Source of the DNA: Topomyia yanbarensis
Taxonomy: Eukaryota; Arthropoda; Insecta; Diptera; Culicidae
Direction: 5' to 3'
DNA: 64,000 bases
Assembly (NCBI RefSeq): GCF_030247195.1
Contig: NC_080670.1
Location: 32,226,497 to 32,290,496 of the forward strand
This document shows, piece by piece, positions 1 through 10,419 of this stretch. A model generated the notes under the pieces. It worked only from the letters and a program-made list of their open reading frames with translations. It did not search any database and was not told the DNA's origin. A program made the translations under genes and the position numbers. Positions within the stretch are counted from its first letter, which is position 1. Every line of letters starts with the position of its first letter.

Positions 1-127
1 CGAGGTCGCAAAGGTTGACCTAAGCAAATATCCGAATGTGGCCGCTTGGTACGAACGGCTCAGCGAGGAAGCTCCCGGTACCGAGATCAACAAGGCTGGC
101 CTTGAGGAGTTCAAGAAGTTTTTCTGA
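1..127 (+). CDS. GSTD1: GSTD1-type delta GST, alternative 3' exon A (3' part only)
   Basis: The window opens inside a coding exon. After one base, 41 codons run to TGA at 125-127 and encode the C-terminal helical region of a delta-class glutathione S-transferase (EVAKVDLSKYPN, then WYERLSEEAPG, ending EEFKKFF). It is nearly identical to the same region of the next exon (841-974), which identifies it as another copy of the alternative 3' exon. The enzyme conjugates glutathione to electrophiles in the cytosol; this part lines the substrate pocket. The 5' part of the exon and the shared exon with the catalytic Ser lie left of the window. Confidence 0.85.
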   Translation, partial: EVAKVDLSKYPNVAAWYERLSEEAPGTEINKAGLEEFKKFF

Positions 128-227
128 AAGTTGACCGGTGTTAAGTTTTATTGTAGATACGTACGTGTTCAAAATTTTTAATTGTTTTTACTGGTAAACG
201 ACACGTTTCATGTATGGATTGTTACCC

Positions 228-233
228 AATAAA
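228..233 (+). terminator. poly(A) signal of exon A
   Basis: AATAAA about 100 nt after the exon A stop, in the context GTTACCCAATAAA. The same context recurs after exon B, so the 3' UTR was duplicated together with the exon. Confidence 0.7.
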
Positions 234-476
234 ATAAATGGTTATCATCTAAAATCATAGTTTCGTCCGTTTTTTTTAGATCAGCTATGTTGCTAGTGGT
301 TAGTTCTTACTGGTTTTGGGCAAATTCTTGCATTTTCATTTCATTTCGCTCGCTCCAAAAACATTGGAAACCATTCATCACGGACTAGTTCCATTCCACA
401 TTGGTTATCATCCATCCATATGGTTGTTGTGCAACGCAAACCTAGCCCTGGTTAACTGCGGCACTACTCTCAACAG

Positions 477-974
477 ATCAACCCACAGCACACCATCCCT
501 ACCCTGGTGGACAACGGGGTTACACTGTGGGAGTCACGTGTCATCATGTGCTACCTGGTGGAGAAGTACGGCAAAAAGGATGACCCACTCCACCCGAAGG
601 ATCCTCAGAAGCGTGCCCTGGTCAATCAGCGGTTGTACTTCGACCTTGGAACCCTGTACCAACCGTTCGCCGAATACTTCTTCCCGCAGGTGTTCGCCAA
701 ACAGCCCCCGAATGCGGATAAATTGAAGGAGATGTTGGAGGCCCTTGAGTTGCTGGATAAGTTCCTCGATGGGGCCAAGTACGTGGCTGGTGATTCTCTG
801 ACGATCGCAGATCTGAGCATCCTGACTACGGTGTCCAGCTATGAAGTCGCGAAAGTTGACCTGAGCAAATACTCGAATGTGGTCAGTTGGTACGAACGGC
901 TCAGCGAGGAAGCTCCCGGTGCCGAGATCCAAAAGGCTGGCCTTCAGATATTCAAGAACTTTGTCGCACAGTAG
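477..974 (+). CDS. GSTD1: GSTD1-type delta GST, alternative 3' exon B
   Basis: The exon follows a pyrimidine-containing acceptor (ACTACTCTCAACAG) and reads [14 protein letters not shown] for 165 codons to TAG at 972-974. It holds residues from about 50 to the end of a delta GST: the glutathione-contact motif LWESR (Glu-Ser), the linker [19 protein letters not shown], and the N-capping box LTIADLS of the C-terminal domain. There is no start Met and no N-terminal thioredoxin half, so it must be spliced in phase 0 to a shared upstream exon outside the window. That is the arrangement known for mosquito GSTD1, where one 5' exon joins alternative 3' exons to give isoforms with different substrate pockets. 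Odd feature: VIMCYL replaces the usual AI-YL. Confidence 0.9.
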   Translation: MNPQHTIPTLVDNGVTLWESRVIMCYLVEKYGKKDDPLHPKDPQKRALVNQRLYFDLGTLYQPFAEYFFPQVFAKQPPNADKLKEMLEALELLDKFLDGAKYVAGDSLTIADLSILTTVSSYEVAKVDLSKYSNVVSWYERLSEEAPGAEIQKAGLQIFKNFVAQ

Positions 975-1044
975 ACAGCGGTTTGTTTTGTTAAAGTTTT
1001 TTATTACTAAACGCATCGTGTGAGAAATGCATGGTTTGTTACCC

Positions 1045-1050
1045 AATAAA
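1045..1050 (+). terminator. poly(A) signal of exon B
   Basis: AATAAA in the context GTTACCCAATAAATG, 71 nt after the exon B stop and only 50 nt before the acceptor of exon C. Use of this site would terminate the transcript before exon C. Confidence 0.7.
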
Positions 1051-1100
1051 TGTTAGTACGTTCGAAAAGAACGCGTATCACATTTTTGTCTGTTTTAAAG

Positions 1101-1610
1101 ATCAATCCTCAGCACTGCGTGCCAACTCTGGTAGACAGTGGTTTTTCTCTGTGGGAGTCTCGTGCCATCATGATCTATCTGGTAGACAAGTATGGAAAGA
1201 ACGACCAGCTGTATCCGAAGGATCCGCAAAAGCGGGCACTGGTTAATCAGCGTCTGTACTTTGATATGGGAACACTGTACCAACGCTTCGGAGATTACTA
1301 CTATCCACAGATCTTCGAAGGTGCTACGGCGAATCCCGCCAACTACGACAAGATTGGCGAAGCTCTGCAATTCTTAAACAAGTTCCTTGAAGGTCAACAC
1401 TTTATAGCCGGAGGGGATGTCCTAACCCTAGCGGATTTAAGCGTCCTAGCTTCGTTGACTACGTTCGAGGTCGCCGGTTACGATTTTTCAGCTTTTAAAA
1501 ATGTTAAAGATTGGTACGATAGAATTCAAAAACTTGCTCCGGGTGCGGATACCAACCGCACTTGGGCGGAAGCCGCCCGACCGCTTTTCAATAAAGTGCG
1601 AAAACCTTGA
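1101..1610 (+). CDS. GSTD1: GSTD1-type delta GST, alternative 3' exon C
   Basis: The acceptor TCTGTTTTAAAG precedes ATC AAT CCT CAG CAC ([14 protein letters not shown]). 169 codons run to TGA at 1608-1610. The exon keeps [37 protein letters not shown] and LTLADLS. Its C-terminal tail is the most divergent of the four ([22 protein letters not shown]), so an isoform with this exon should differ in the substrate site and C-terminal helix. Codon use and frame are intact. As with its siblings, the N-terminal domain must come from a shared exon upstream of the window. Confidence 0.9.
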   Translation: MNPQHCVPTLVDSGFSLWESRAIMIYLVDKYGKNDQLYPKDPQKRALVNQRLYFDMGTLYQRFGDYYYPQIFEGATANPANYDKIGEALQFLNKFLEGQHFIAGGDVLTLADLSVLASLTTFEVAGYDFSAFKNVKDWYDRIQKLAPGADTNRTWAEAARPLFNKVRKP

Positions 1611-1660
1611 CAACTCAATTAACGGACGAATAGTTTTGTTTGCCTTCCCGCGAATCGCCT

Positions 1661-1666
1661 AATAAA
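1661..1666 (+). terminator. poly(A) signal of exon C
   Basis: AATAAA about 50 nt after the exon C stop (CGCCTAATAAATACC). Confidence 0.65.
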
Positions 1667-1815
1667 TACCTTTACCTAGTCATAGAATGATTTTCCGGTT
1701 TTTTTTGTTTCGCCTGAAAGAACAGCCATGGACTGAGTCACGACTAGCAAAAACATTGTTTTTTCCCATTTTAACAGTTGTTCACAAAAGTAATCAATCC
1801 GGTTTTCTCCCGCAG

Positions 1816-2316
1816 CTCAACCCGCAGCACTGCATCCCAACCCTGGTCGACAATGGGTTTTCCCTCTGGGAATCCCGTGCCATCCAGGCCTATCTGGTGG
1901 AAAAGTACGGCAAGGATGACAAACTGTACCCGAAGGACCCACAGAAGCGTGCCCTGGTCAACCAACGGCTGTACTTCGATATGGGAACACTGTACCAGCG
2001 CTTCGGGGACTACTGGTACCCGCAGCTGTTCGCTAAGCAACCGGCCAACGAGGACAACCGGAAGAAGATGGAGGAAGCGGTTGGATTTTTGAACACCTTC
2101 CTCGAGGGTCAACAGTATGCCGCCGGCGACGAGCTTACCATTGCCGATCTGAGTCTGGCCGCTTCGGCTGCCACCTACGAGGTGGCCGGGTTCGATTTTT
2201 CCAAGTACCCGAACGTGCAGAGTTGGCTGGAACGGTGCAAGAAGAATGCTCCCGGCTACGAGCTGAACCAGGCCGGTGCCGATGAGTTTAAGGCCAAGTT
2301 TATGTCAGGGGTTTAG
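1816..2316 (+). CDS. GSTD1: GSTD1-type delta GST, alternative 3' exon D (last of the series)
   Basis: A strong acceptor (GGTTTTCTCCCGCAG) ends at 1815. The exon reads [20 protein letters not shown] and runs 166 codons to TAG at 2314-2316. It has the Glu-Ser glutathione contact, [31 protein letters not shown], and [21 protein letters not shown]. It has the best acceptor and the most consensus-like protein, so it may be the default isoform (inference). It is the last of the four exons; no further GST exon follows before 13 kb. Confidence 0.9.
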   Translation, partial: LNPQHCIPTLVDNGFSLWESRAIQAYLVEKYGKDDKLYPKDPQKRALVNQRLYFDMGTLYQRFGDYWYPQLFAKQPANEDNRKKMEEAVGFLNTFLEGQQYAAGDELTIADLSLAASAATYEVAGFDFSKYPNVQSWLERCKKNAPGYELNQAGADEFKAKFMSGV

Positions 2317-2434
2317 GCGTTGTTGCTTTTATAGAGTGGGGATCATGGAAGAATCTCTTGTCGAAGAAGGTTGCGGTTGCGAATGTTTTAATTTGAAAGA
2401 AATTTCTTGGGACCGGCTTGCTTTGATCATTGGC

Positions 2435-2440
2435 AATAAA
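2435..2440 (+). terminator. poly(A) signal of exon D
   Basis: AATAAA about 120 nt after the exon D stop (TTGGCAATAAAACATAAA). Confidence 0.65.
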
Positions 2441-3328
2441 ACATAAACGAAACGACTTAATGGAAGTTGCCGAGGGAGTGATGGCTTCGCTGATCTACGG
2501 TTGCTTTGATGAAAGTCGCGAAAGCGACGGTAAAAGTTTGCCGGCCGGCGTTTCCTGGGGCTTTTTTCTTTATACTTTGTCGCGACGCGAGAGTAAGCGG
2601 AACGCATTGATTCATTTGAGCTTAGGCGTTCGAGAACAGGTTTGTTAGCAGTAATCCGGTTTGCTTTGGTTTCAGCAAGTTAAGAGTTGATTTTTGTCTG
2701 CTGCGGCATACTAAGTAAATTGTGGGTGCGATTTACGGAGCTCGTTTTTATGTTAGCAAACTGCTTTTATTTTCTAATGCTTTCTTAGCGTAAAATCGCT
2801 TCAAAAATATTTATAGGACAAGCGTTTGTTTTTTCTTAATCGTTTCGGGCTGCTTTCTGATTCCGTCCACCTTTATCCGGACACTAGTATTTTCTCATAG
2901 ACAAAAAAACCAAACACTCTTGTAGAAATTGGGTCGTACAAAAATCCACCGCAAAATGTTTCAAGCAGTTCATCGTACGGATTATCTCACAAAATGATAT
3001 CCCGTTCTAAAAACAAAATCTATATTTATATGTTCTATACTTCCGAGTTTTCACTCTCGACCATCAAACACAAGTTCTGTTAAGCCTTTGTATTTAGCGT
3101 CTATCTGGTGTTAAGCTAGTACAAGGTACTGAAGAGACGGAGTCGAATCACAGTTAATGTCTTATCAAGTTAAAAATATAGTGCTACTCATGTCCCAAAA
3201 AAGTTGGTTGTGACCATTTTTGCCATTGGCGCACTTTTAGTATGCTAGGATTAACGTTTCGACGTCGTATCATCAGTCCGCTATTGTGTCATCCTCCGTT
3301 GTCAGTCGTTGCAGACTATATAACTTAT
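2441..3328. other. intergenic, no gene seen
   Basis: No coding potential. It contains two decayed hammerhead-like cores: + strand CTGAAGA at 3129-3135 followed by GAC GGA GTC GAAT, and minus strand CTGATGA at 3270-3276 followed by a hairpin and GAAACGT. Confidence 0.5.
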
Positions 3329-4955
3329 ACAGGGTGTTTGGTTCATGGTTAAGAATCTCTTGGGGGGTGATAGACTGCCGTATTTGGAGAAAAAGATTGT
3401 TCTACACACACCATCAAATCTCAACCGTTACAGAGTTATTGAACTTTTAGTGTAAAAAACTTATTTGCTTTAAAATACCTCTAACTTTAAAAGTAAACTT
3501 TGTATTTTAAATGTTTTAGTTCCATTCGAAAGGTGAGAAAATTTCGCATTGAGTGATGCCCTCACATGTTTCAGCTAATAAGTTTAAGTAGCCTTTTCAA
3601 AGTAATTTATTGAAAATTAAACAATTTTAAACGATTTTTCGTTCATTTCTTGAAAATCCTAATAGTTAACCTCATCATTTTAATAATTCAGATTGATAGT
3701 CTTGATGAGCTGCTTAGTTCGTTCTTTGACATGATACACTTACCTTTTCTTATTTTCATGATTTTGGGTTATTCAACTTGGATATTTTTATCTCATTTTC
3801 ACTAGTACCAGCTCTAATAGAAAAATTATGGCACTTATTGTACTTTTTTTTCTTTTTATTCGAAAGCCAGGAAAATTTTACAGTGAAAAATGTATTAATA
3901 CCTTTCAGTTAAGTGAATTTAGTATTCTTTTAAAAGTAAATTATTTTTAAGTTAGTGCTATTATTAGCATTTTCGTTAATTTTCTCAAAATAGTAAATAA
4001 TAAACATCACCATTATTATCATGGAAATAATGCATCTCAGCAAGTTCTACAGTTCTTTCTTTAACTCCATTCAATTATCTCTTTTGGTTTCGACACAAAA
4101 TCGTTTTTATCACATCGTTTCATATGCAAAAATAACGATTTCGAACCCACTACATTTGTGGCGAGCTCATGCTGTGTTAACTATTAAATAGCAGCAAAAT
4201 GAAAAGAGATATAGACAAAGTGTCTAATAAAAAGTTATAGAGAACATTAAGGGGCATCAAATGAACAATAGAAAAGATAAATTTTGTTGATTAATAATTA
4301 GAATAACTAAAAAAATCTCCAAAGAACACAAATTTTGAGTTATTTCGTTATTAAAAAATCATCTAGTACACTTAACTAAAAGATATTTGTACATACACTG
4401 ATAGGACATTTTCTCAGCTTTCCAATGAAATCTTGTAAATTACGATATAAAGCATATTTTTTAGATTAGAGTCTTTTAAGCACTTGCAAGTCGGTTACAG
4501 GAAAAGTATAGTAATGAAATTACAGAGAAATGAGAAGAGATAGAAATATGACGTCCAAGAACAAATTATGAATCGTCTTAAAACCCAACTTTTGGATAAT
4601 GGATATTGCTATAATCATACTTCATTATTTCGAGAAAATTAGCAAAAACCTCCTCAAAAACACTAACTTTTAACTACTTTGCAGCTAAAAGGTAATTAAA
4701 ACTAATTAACTAAAAGATATGAGAACACCATTCAATAGGAAATTTTCTCATCTTTCGAATGGAACTAAAACATTTAAAATACAAAGTATACTTTTAAAGT
4801 TAGAGGTATTTTAAGACAAATAAGTTTTTTACACAAATAGTTCAATAACTCTGTAACGGTTGAGATTTGATGGTGTGTGTAGAACAATTTTTTTCTCCAA
4901 ATATGGCAGTCTATCACCCCCCGAGAGATTCTTAACCATGAACCAAACACCCTGT
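3329..4955. mobile_element. non-autonomous foldback DNA transposon with long TIRs
   Basis: The two ends are imperfect inverted copies of each other for about 220 bp (3329-3550 and 4735-4955), beginning ACAGGGTGTTTGGTTCATGG. The flanks are near-identical 9-bp repeats, ATAACTTAT (3320-3328) and ATAACTTTT (4956-4964), consistent with a target-site duplication. No transposase ORF lies inside. Long TIRs and a 9-bp duplication fit the Mutator-like superfamily best (inference). A decayed extra copy of the subterminal sequence sits internally at about 4370-4500. Confidence 0.8.
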
Positions 4956-4964
4956 ATAACTTTT

Positions 4965-7900
4965 TGAGCCTAACCTAAATAATTGTGACATTTTGGGTTT
5001 TTAGTGAATGGACGAGTGGAGAAAACACTGCTAGAACAAGAATTTGGGATGACGGACAACCTGTGAATCCACTCTCGCTAGACGAAAGGCTTTTTTCGAT
5101 AGCCGAAAAATGGAAAGGTCACTGGGAAGAATGGAATCCCGGTCGAACTTTTAAAAATCAGTGACCGAAATATGATGTAATCCACTGCGCAAATATGCTT
5201 TCGGACTGGTTGAATGGCCTATGTATCTGCAAGAAGCGTAAGAGATCATACGCCCTTTCTACATGACGAGCCATAAACTTGAGTGTAACAACTATCGAGA
5301 CACAAATATCCTCAGTTCGGTCTACGAAGTACTCTCCCGTGTTCTGTTTAGCATATTGCGAATCGTGCGCAGAAGCATCTGTTTAAAGTTCTATTTAACA
5401 GAAAGAGTCGACTAGAAACTAATTTGTAAAACCGATTTATTGAAGAAAATTGAAGCAACATCAAGAAGTCAAGAATAAACCAGATTGAATAAAATTGAAA
5501 AAAGTAAAATTAATAATAATTTAATAAAATAAATACATTTGAATTAAATTGTACAACAATGTAAGAAATTTAATTGTAATAATATTGAACGAATTTTGAT
5601 AAGACTGAATTCAATTCGAAAACCAACCTAATGCACCTAGCAGTGCGATAAGACATTCCTGTTTCACTGTTGGGTTATTCATTAATTTGCAGAACACATG
5701 CGAAGTAGACACCAAACTAAAGGTGTGATGTTGTCCAAACTAAACTGTTTTTGTCTTGCACGCATGAAACCTTGAATAAACTGAATGAATTATAGAAAAT
5801 CATTTAAACAAATGAAGTTAAAAAAATTAACGAAAGTAAAAAAATCAAAAGACGGTAACAAGTTCAAAAAATGAATAGAACGATTATTTTAAATAAAATT
5901 GATAAAATAATAAAAAACTAGTTCAGCTCAATACATGAATAATCAGAAAAGTTTAAAAAGTTGCAAAATAAATAGAAAAAAATTAAATTGAGTCCAATTA
6001 ACAAATTGGATGAAATGAATAAAAGAAATTGCTGAAAAAAATTAATAATATTAACCTTAACCTGTTCCCCGCGCGTGATGCCATATGCCATCACAGACAT
6101 GCAATTTTATTACATTCAATGTAAAAAATACCACTAACCACTACGTAACTGTAACTGCTCTAACATAACTCAATCTTCTTGCTCACAAAAATCTCCAAAT
6201 AACTCCCGCCGTTCAGTAGGCGTAAATACAATTAAGTTCGCCCGTGCTTTAGAAATACCTACAAAACCACGTTGTCAGATACCTTAGTGATAAAAACGCA
6301 TCACATATATACAAAATGGGAAACGTGTGTACAAATAGGCTCATTACTCTACGTACCTGTAAACTGCCAAAAACATTTTGACATAGGATTTCCGCTCGTA
6401 TTGTCAACCAAACGCAAACAAACATAAAATTGAATTTGTTTCAATGCAAACTCACAAGCAGCACACAGTATAACGTATGCGGAATGAAATTTGGACAACG
6501 CTTCCAGCATTAAAACAAAAATGCAACACAGCGCAAGGCACCATACTAAACGTCATGCTCTAGGCACACTTATTTTAAACATCCAGTATTGATTTCGACC
6601 CGCTAGGAGATACTATGTGAACAAAATGGCAGCGAACGCCCAATCTGACACCTAGCTATCACACCAAAACAAATTTCTGGCGCAATGGAGAATTATGGCA
6701 TACCTTTTCTACAAAAGGCTGAAAACCCTCCAAATATACCACAACTGCGTCCAATTGAGGATTTCTGAGATAATTTGAAGCGGAGAGTACATGCCAATAA
6801 TTTTCGACCTATACCTAACACACATGATAATCAAAATTAAGAAAGAAATTAAGAAAATGCCAACATCAGTTTTTTCGACTCCTTTGTCAAAAGCTCCTGC
6901 AAATTATCGTAAAACTTCTCGAATGGGCTCAATTTTTTCTACAAGCTGAGAAATGTTCTCATATAGAGAGAATATTTAATAAAGATTTTTCTACAAAAAA
7001 ATGCCGTTTAAATTTTGTCCAAATTTTATTCCGCATATGTTAGAACTCACTCCAACTCCACCCGAGGAAAAGGGGGTAAGTTGTACTGGCTCCCGAAAAA
7101 AATCGTACACGGCTTAACTTTGTGCGAGATAATGCCACCTTTGCCGAAAATGTGCCGTCCGGATGCTGCTCGTTTAGCAGGCGAGCAACGAAGGTTTGAA
7201 ACTGACACATGGGTACCTCTATTTATAATTTCTCGTATTTGATTGGGTTCTTGGGAGCTTCATATTGACGGCTCTGTCTCAATAAGCTACTTTACGTATA
7301 GCAATTTATCCTTTTTCGTGAACTTTCTCATTTAATCGAGTTTTAATGGTGAACATATTAAATTATTACCAATATTCAAGTTAAGCGTTTCTCAATCGGC
7401 TGGTGTATGAATGACTAAAGTCCGTCTATTGATAGCGGAGTTTGGGGCGTGCACACCTCAGATACTTTCGTTACCTACAAGATTTATTAGATTTTAGATT
7501 GACAGCCCTGATAGTGGAGTAAGACATTTTAGATCCCAAAAAGTTGGAAGTAATCTACATAAAAAACATATATTAAAATGATGTTGGCTGATCGCAAGAC
7601 AGCAGAAGTTATTTCAAGCTGTGGTACTGGCAATGGAGCCTTGCTGCCTACCTCCGCACGGTACGAATGCAAAATACGAGATGAAAAAATTTCAAACAGG
7701 CTTTCGTACGTAACTAACGTTCGTAGCAATGAAATGGAGCTGTGCTAGCAACGCAATAATTTGTTCGTTCGCCGGTCGGACCATTTATTGCGTTGACAAA
7801 TCTAACTGTTTTGTTCAGTACATCAGTTCACTTCACATTTAAAAGCTGGGGAGCTTTTCCATCAACAAATTTTGGACCCCTGTATTGAAACGCATTCTAC

Positions 7901-8170
7901 TTAAACAAAATCAAAGTATGTATATTTGAATTGTTATTGAATGAAAATTGATAAATTCCATTCACTAGGCTGATGGGTTTGATGGTATTTCAAGCATCAT
8001 CTAGAAAATTTCACACATCACTTTTAAAGAATCTCTGACAGACAATTGCTTTAAGATGATTATTGCATTACGCCTCGATAGTGGTGCATCGAAGAGACCG
8101 AGAGGGCTCATGTGTTTTTTATGTAATGTAAAGGAAGATGCCTATTAGTGTTAGTGTTTGTAGTAATAAT
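4965..8170. other. AT-rich intergenic DNA, no gene seen
   Basis: Only short chance ORFs are present. 5460-6060 is strongly A-rich. A segment near 5628-5665 (GCACCTAGCAGTGCGATAAG) resembles the ends of repeats seen near 52245 and 63635. No protein domain was recognised. Confidence 0.4.
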
Positions 8171-8480
8171 AGTAGTAGGTATAAAATCAAATGTATGCTA
8201 GCGAAGTTACACACGACATGCAAACGCATACGCGATCGAACACGTTAACATACAAACGCTCGAGTCCTTCGCGTTAATTCACGCGATCGTTCTCCATACG
8301 CCCGCACATCTGAACCGTACACTCAATATCACAATCAGAATCATGACCCGTTGCAATTGACTTTAGGCAGTGTTTTAGCGGATGATATTTCCCGTCTCGT
8401 CTGCAATTGTAGTGAATGGGGGACTTATATGAATAACGATCACGAGGACCAGGGACCCCAGTAGGACAATTCTCAAGAAT
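8171..8480. repeat. dispersed repeat, copy 1 (CGCGATCG-word family)
   Basis: Shares long blocks with 37905-38260, 42590-42930 and 42960-43520: CGATCGAACACGTTAACA, AAACGCTCGAGTCCTTCGCG, and GCAGTGTTTTAGCGG followed by TTTTCCGTCTCGTCTGCAAT-type sequence. Non-coding. CpG-rich words stand out against the AT-rich surroundings. Type of element unknown. Confidence 0.65.
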
Positions 8481-9365
8481 AAAAATTGATAAAATATAAT
8501 TTCACCGAATAAAGCTTAATAAAGTTTTATAAAGCGCCCTAAAATTTAATGGAATTTATTTAAATTCAACTTAAGTGAATAAAATTTGTCAAATTTGAAT
8601 GCAGAATAATAAAATAAATAAAATGTCAAAAGTATTTGAAAATTGAAACAAATTAAGCTTCAAAAATTATAAAATTGGTTATAACTGAATTGTATGAAAT
8701 AAAATTGGTTAATAAAATTTAATAAAAATCAACTAAAATGGACCTTACTTTAACTTGAAAAAAATTAATCAAATATGTTTATAATAGAATCAATAGGTAC
8801 CTAAATAAACCTAAACTTAATTTAGAAAAAAAAATCTAAATAGAATTGAAGAAAGTTATACAGAATGGAATCAAATTAGATAAATTCAATTGTCATATTG
8901 AATTTTTATACCGTTTTATATCACCCAATGCAGAAGCTACCAACAGATCAATAATGACGTTTCTAAATGTTAGGTCCCATAATATAGGGAGTAAAACTGA
9001 AATTTCGTTTGCAGACCATAAAGCTTAAGACTTTCATTCTATCAGCTAAAATCATGTAAAGGGAACCTACTCCTGGATTTGGTGGAAAATCAAAGCAATA
9101 TTTGAGAAATTTCACCTATTTTAATAAATTATATCCATTTCTCATTTCAGTTAACTACGAGAGGCCTTGTACTTGATAAAGTAGGATGGTGTTTCGCGCC
9201 GTGGCCGACGAGATCCGCCATTTTGAGTATTTGAATGAACAATCATTTTCTAATTATCGATAAATAACGAATAAAAGATCAAAAGCATAAGCTCGTAATG
9301 TTTAAGCTGGAATTATTTCGGCTTATTGAAACAACTTACGGCGTTATTGGGACAACTTACGTTGT
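8481..9365. other. A-rich intergenic DNA, no gene seen
   Basis: 8480-8900 is A/T-dominated with many AATAAAAT words. No domain or convincing ORF. Confidence 0.4.
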
Positions 9366-10292
9366 GATTATTCCGACGTTTCGATGCAGGATTCGCATCA
9401 TCTTCAGGGGACACTATCAAAAAAAAAACAATTACACGAATCAAACAATTACAATACAAAATTTTAAACTAAAATAAAGAAGGATTACACTTACAATCTA
9501 CTTGGATGTTCCGTTTTGTTTATCGTTAAAAGGCTTTTCTAAGCTTAATGTCGTTAAATATGAAGGTAATGTGTGGTACATGGGCTGCGAATATTTTGAA
9601 ATTTTAATTTGGTGATGAAAAAGTTGAGTTGAGTAGCTCTGATACTACTTATTATGGCGCTTCTGAACTATACTTATTAGGTCATTTTCTTTGGGTTTTG
9701 CTGCAAATATCGACAATTTACGATATTTCTGACGGTATGATAGTTGTGGAAGTGAGATCCTTCTATTACTAATATTGCAGGGTCTGTTAGTGTGGTTTTA
9801 TACTGCCGCATATGCTGTGCTGAGTCCATCGAGATCGATTCTCCTGTTGGCGTGTTGAGAATGTGGCACATTTCGAGAAATGGCAAAGTATTGGTATGGA
9901 TACTGCGGTCTATTGTTGACGTTTTTTCGAGATCGAAGCGATGTGTGTGTACGATGCAATGTTCTATGAGAGTAGTCTTTTCCTTCATTTAATTAATCTC
10001 TTGTGTGTTGTTGGTGTCGGTTTGTTCTAACATTTCTAGGCTGTTTATGTTAGATTTATGGCCAGAGAGTCTTGTAGCTAGTCTGTTTTGGGTCATTCCA
10101 AAATAACAATAGCTACAATTTCTACAACGAATTTTGTAAATGACGCTGATTTGGTAATTTTTATCTTTGCGGTCTTTAACTTTGCTATGAAGCTTGAAAA
10201 TGGTGTTGTGGTTGGTTTCGTGTAATTGTTTTTTAAATATATAGTGCCCCCTGAAGATGATGCGAATCCTGCATCGAAACGTCGGAATAATA
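9366..10292 (-). mobile_element. Penelope-like retroelement fragment
   Basis: A decayed GIY-YIG endonuclease reading frame lies between two inverted copies of a 47-bp terminal sequence, 9366-9412 and 10245-10292. The terminal sequence contains CCTGAAGATGATGCG and CATCGAAACGTCGG, the kind of end found on Penelope-like elements. The reverse-transcriptase part is missing, so this is a 3' fragment with its terminal repeats. Confidence 0.65.
9677..10180 (-). pseudogene. GIY-YIG endonuclease remnant of the Penelope-like element
   Basis: Read from about 10150 down. Conceptual fragments RCRNCSYCYFGMTQNRLATR and LSGHKSNIN are followed by an in-frame stop near 9990. The 103-residue open frame after it (9677-9988) contains TTLIEHCIVHTHRFDLEKTS and LPFLEMCHILNTP. 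The order (Cys pair, tract ending in an Arg-rich helix, S-GHKSNI, then H-HRFD and LEM-HI) is that of the C-terminal GIY-YIG region of Penelope-like elements. The stop and the missing upstream part make it non-functional. Confidence 0.6.
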
Positions 10293-10419
10293 ACAACTGA
10301 AGTTGCATGATTTCGAATTTATATTGTAAAAAAATAGGTAAAAAAAATCATTATAACAAATAAAGAACTACATAAACGAAAATCCATTGCATTTATTACG
10401 AAGTCTGAAACATAAGGCC

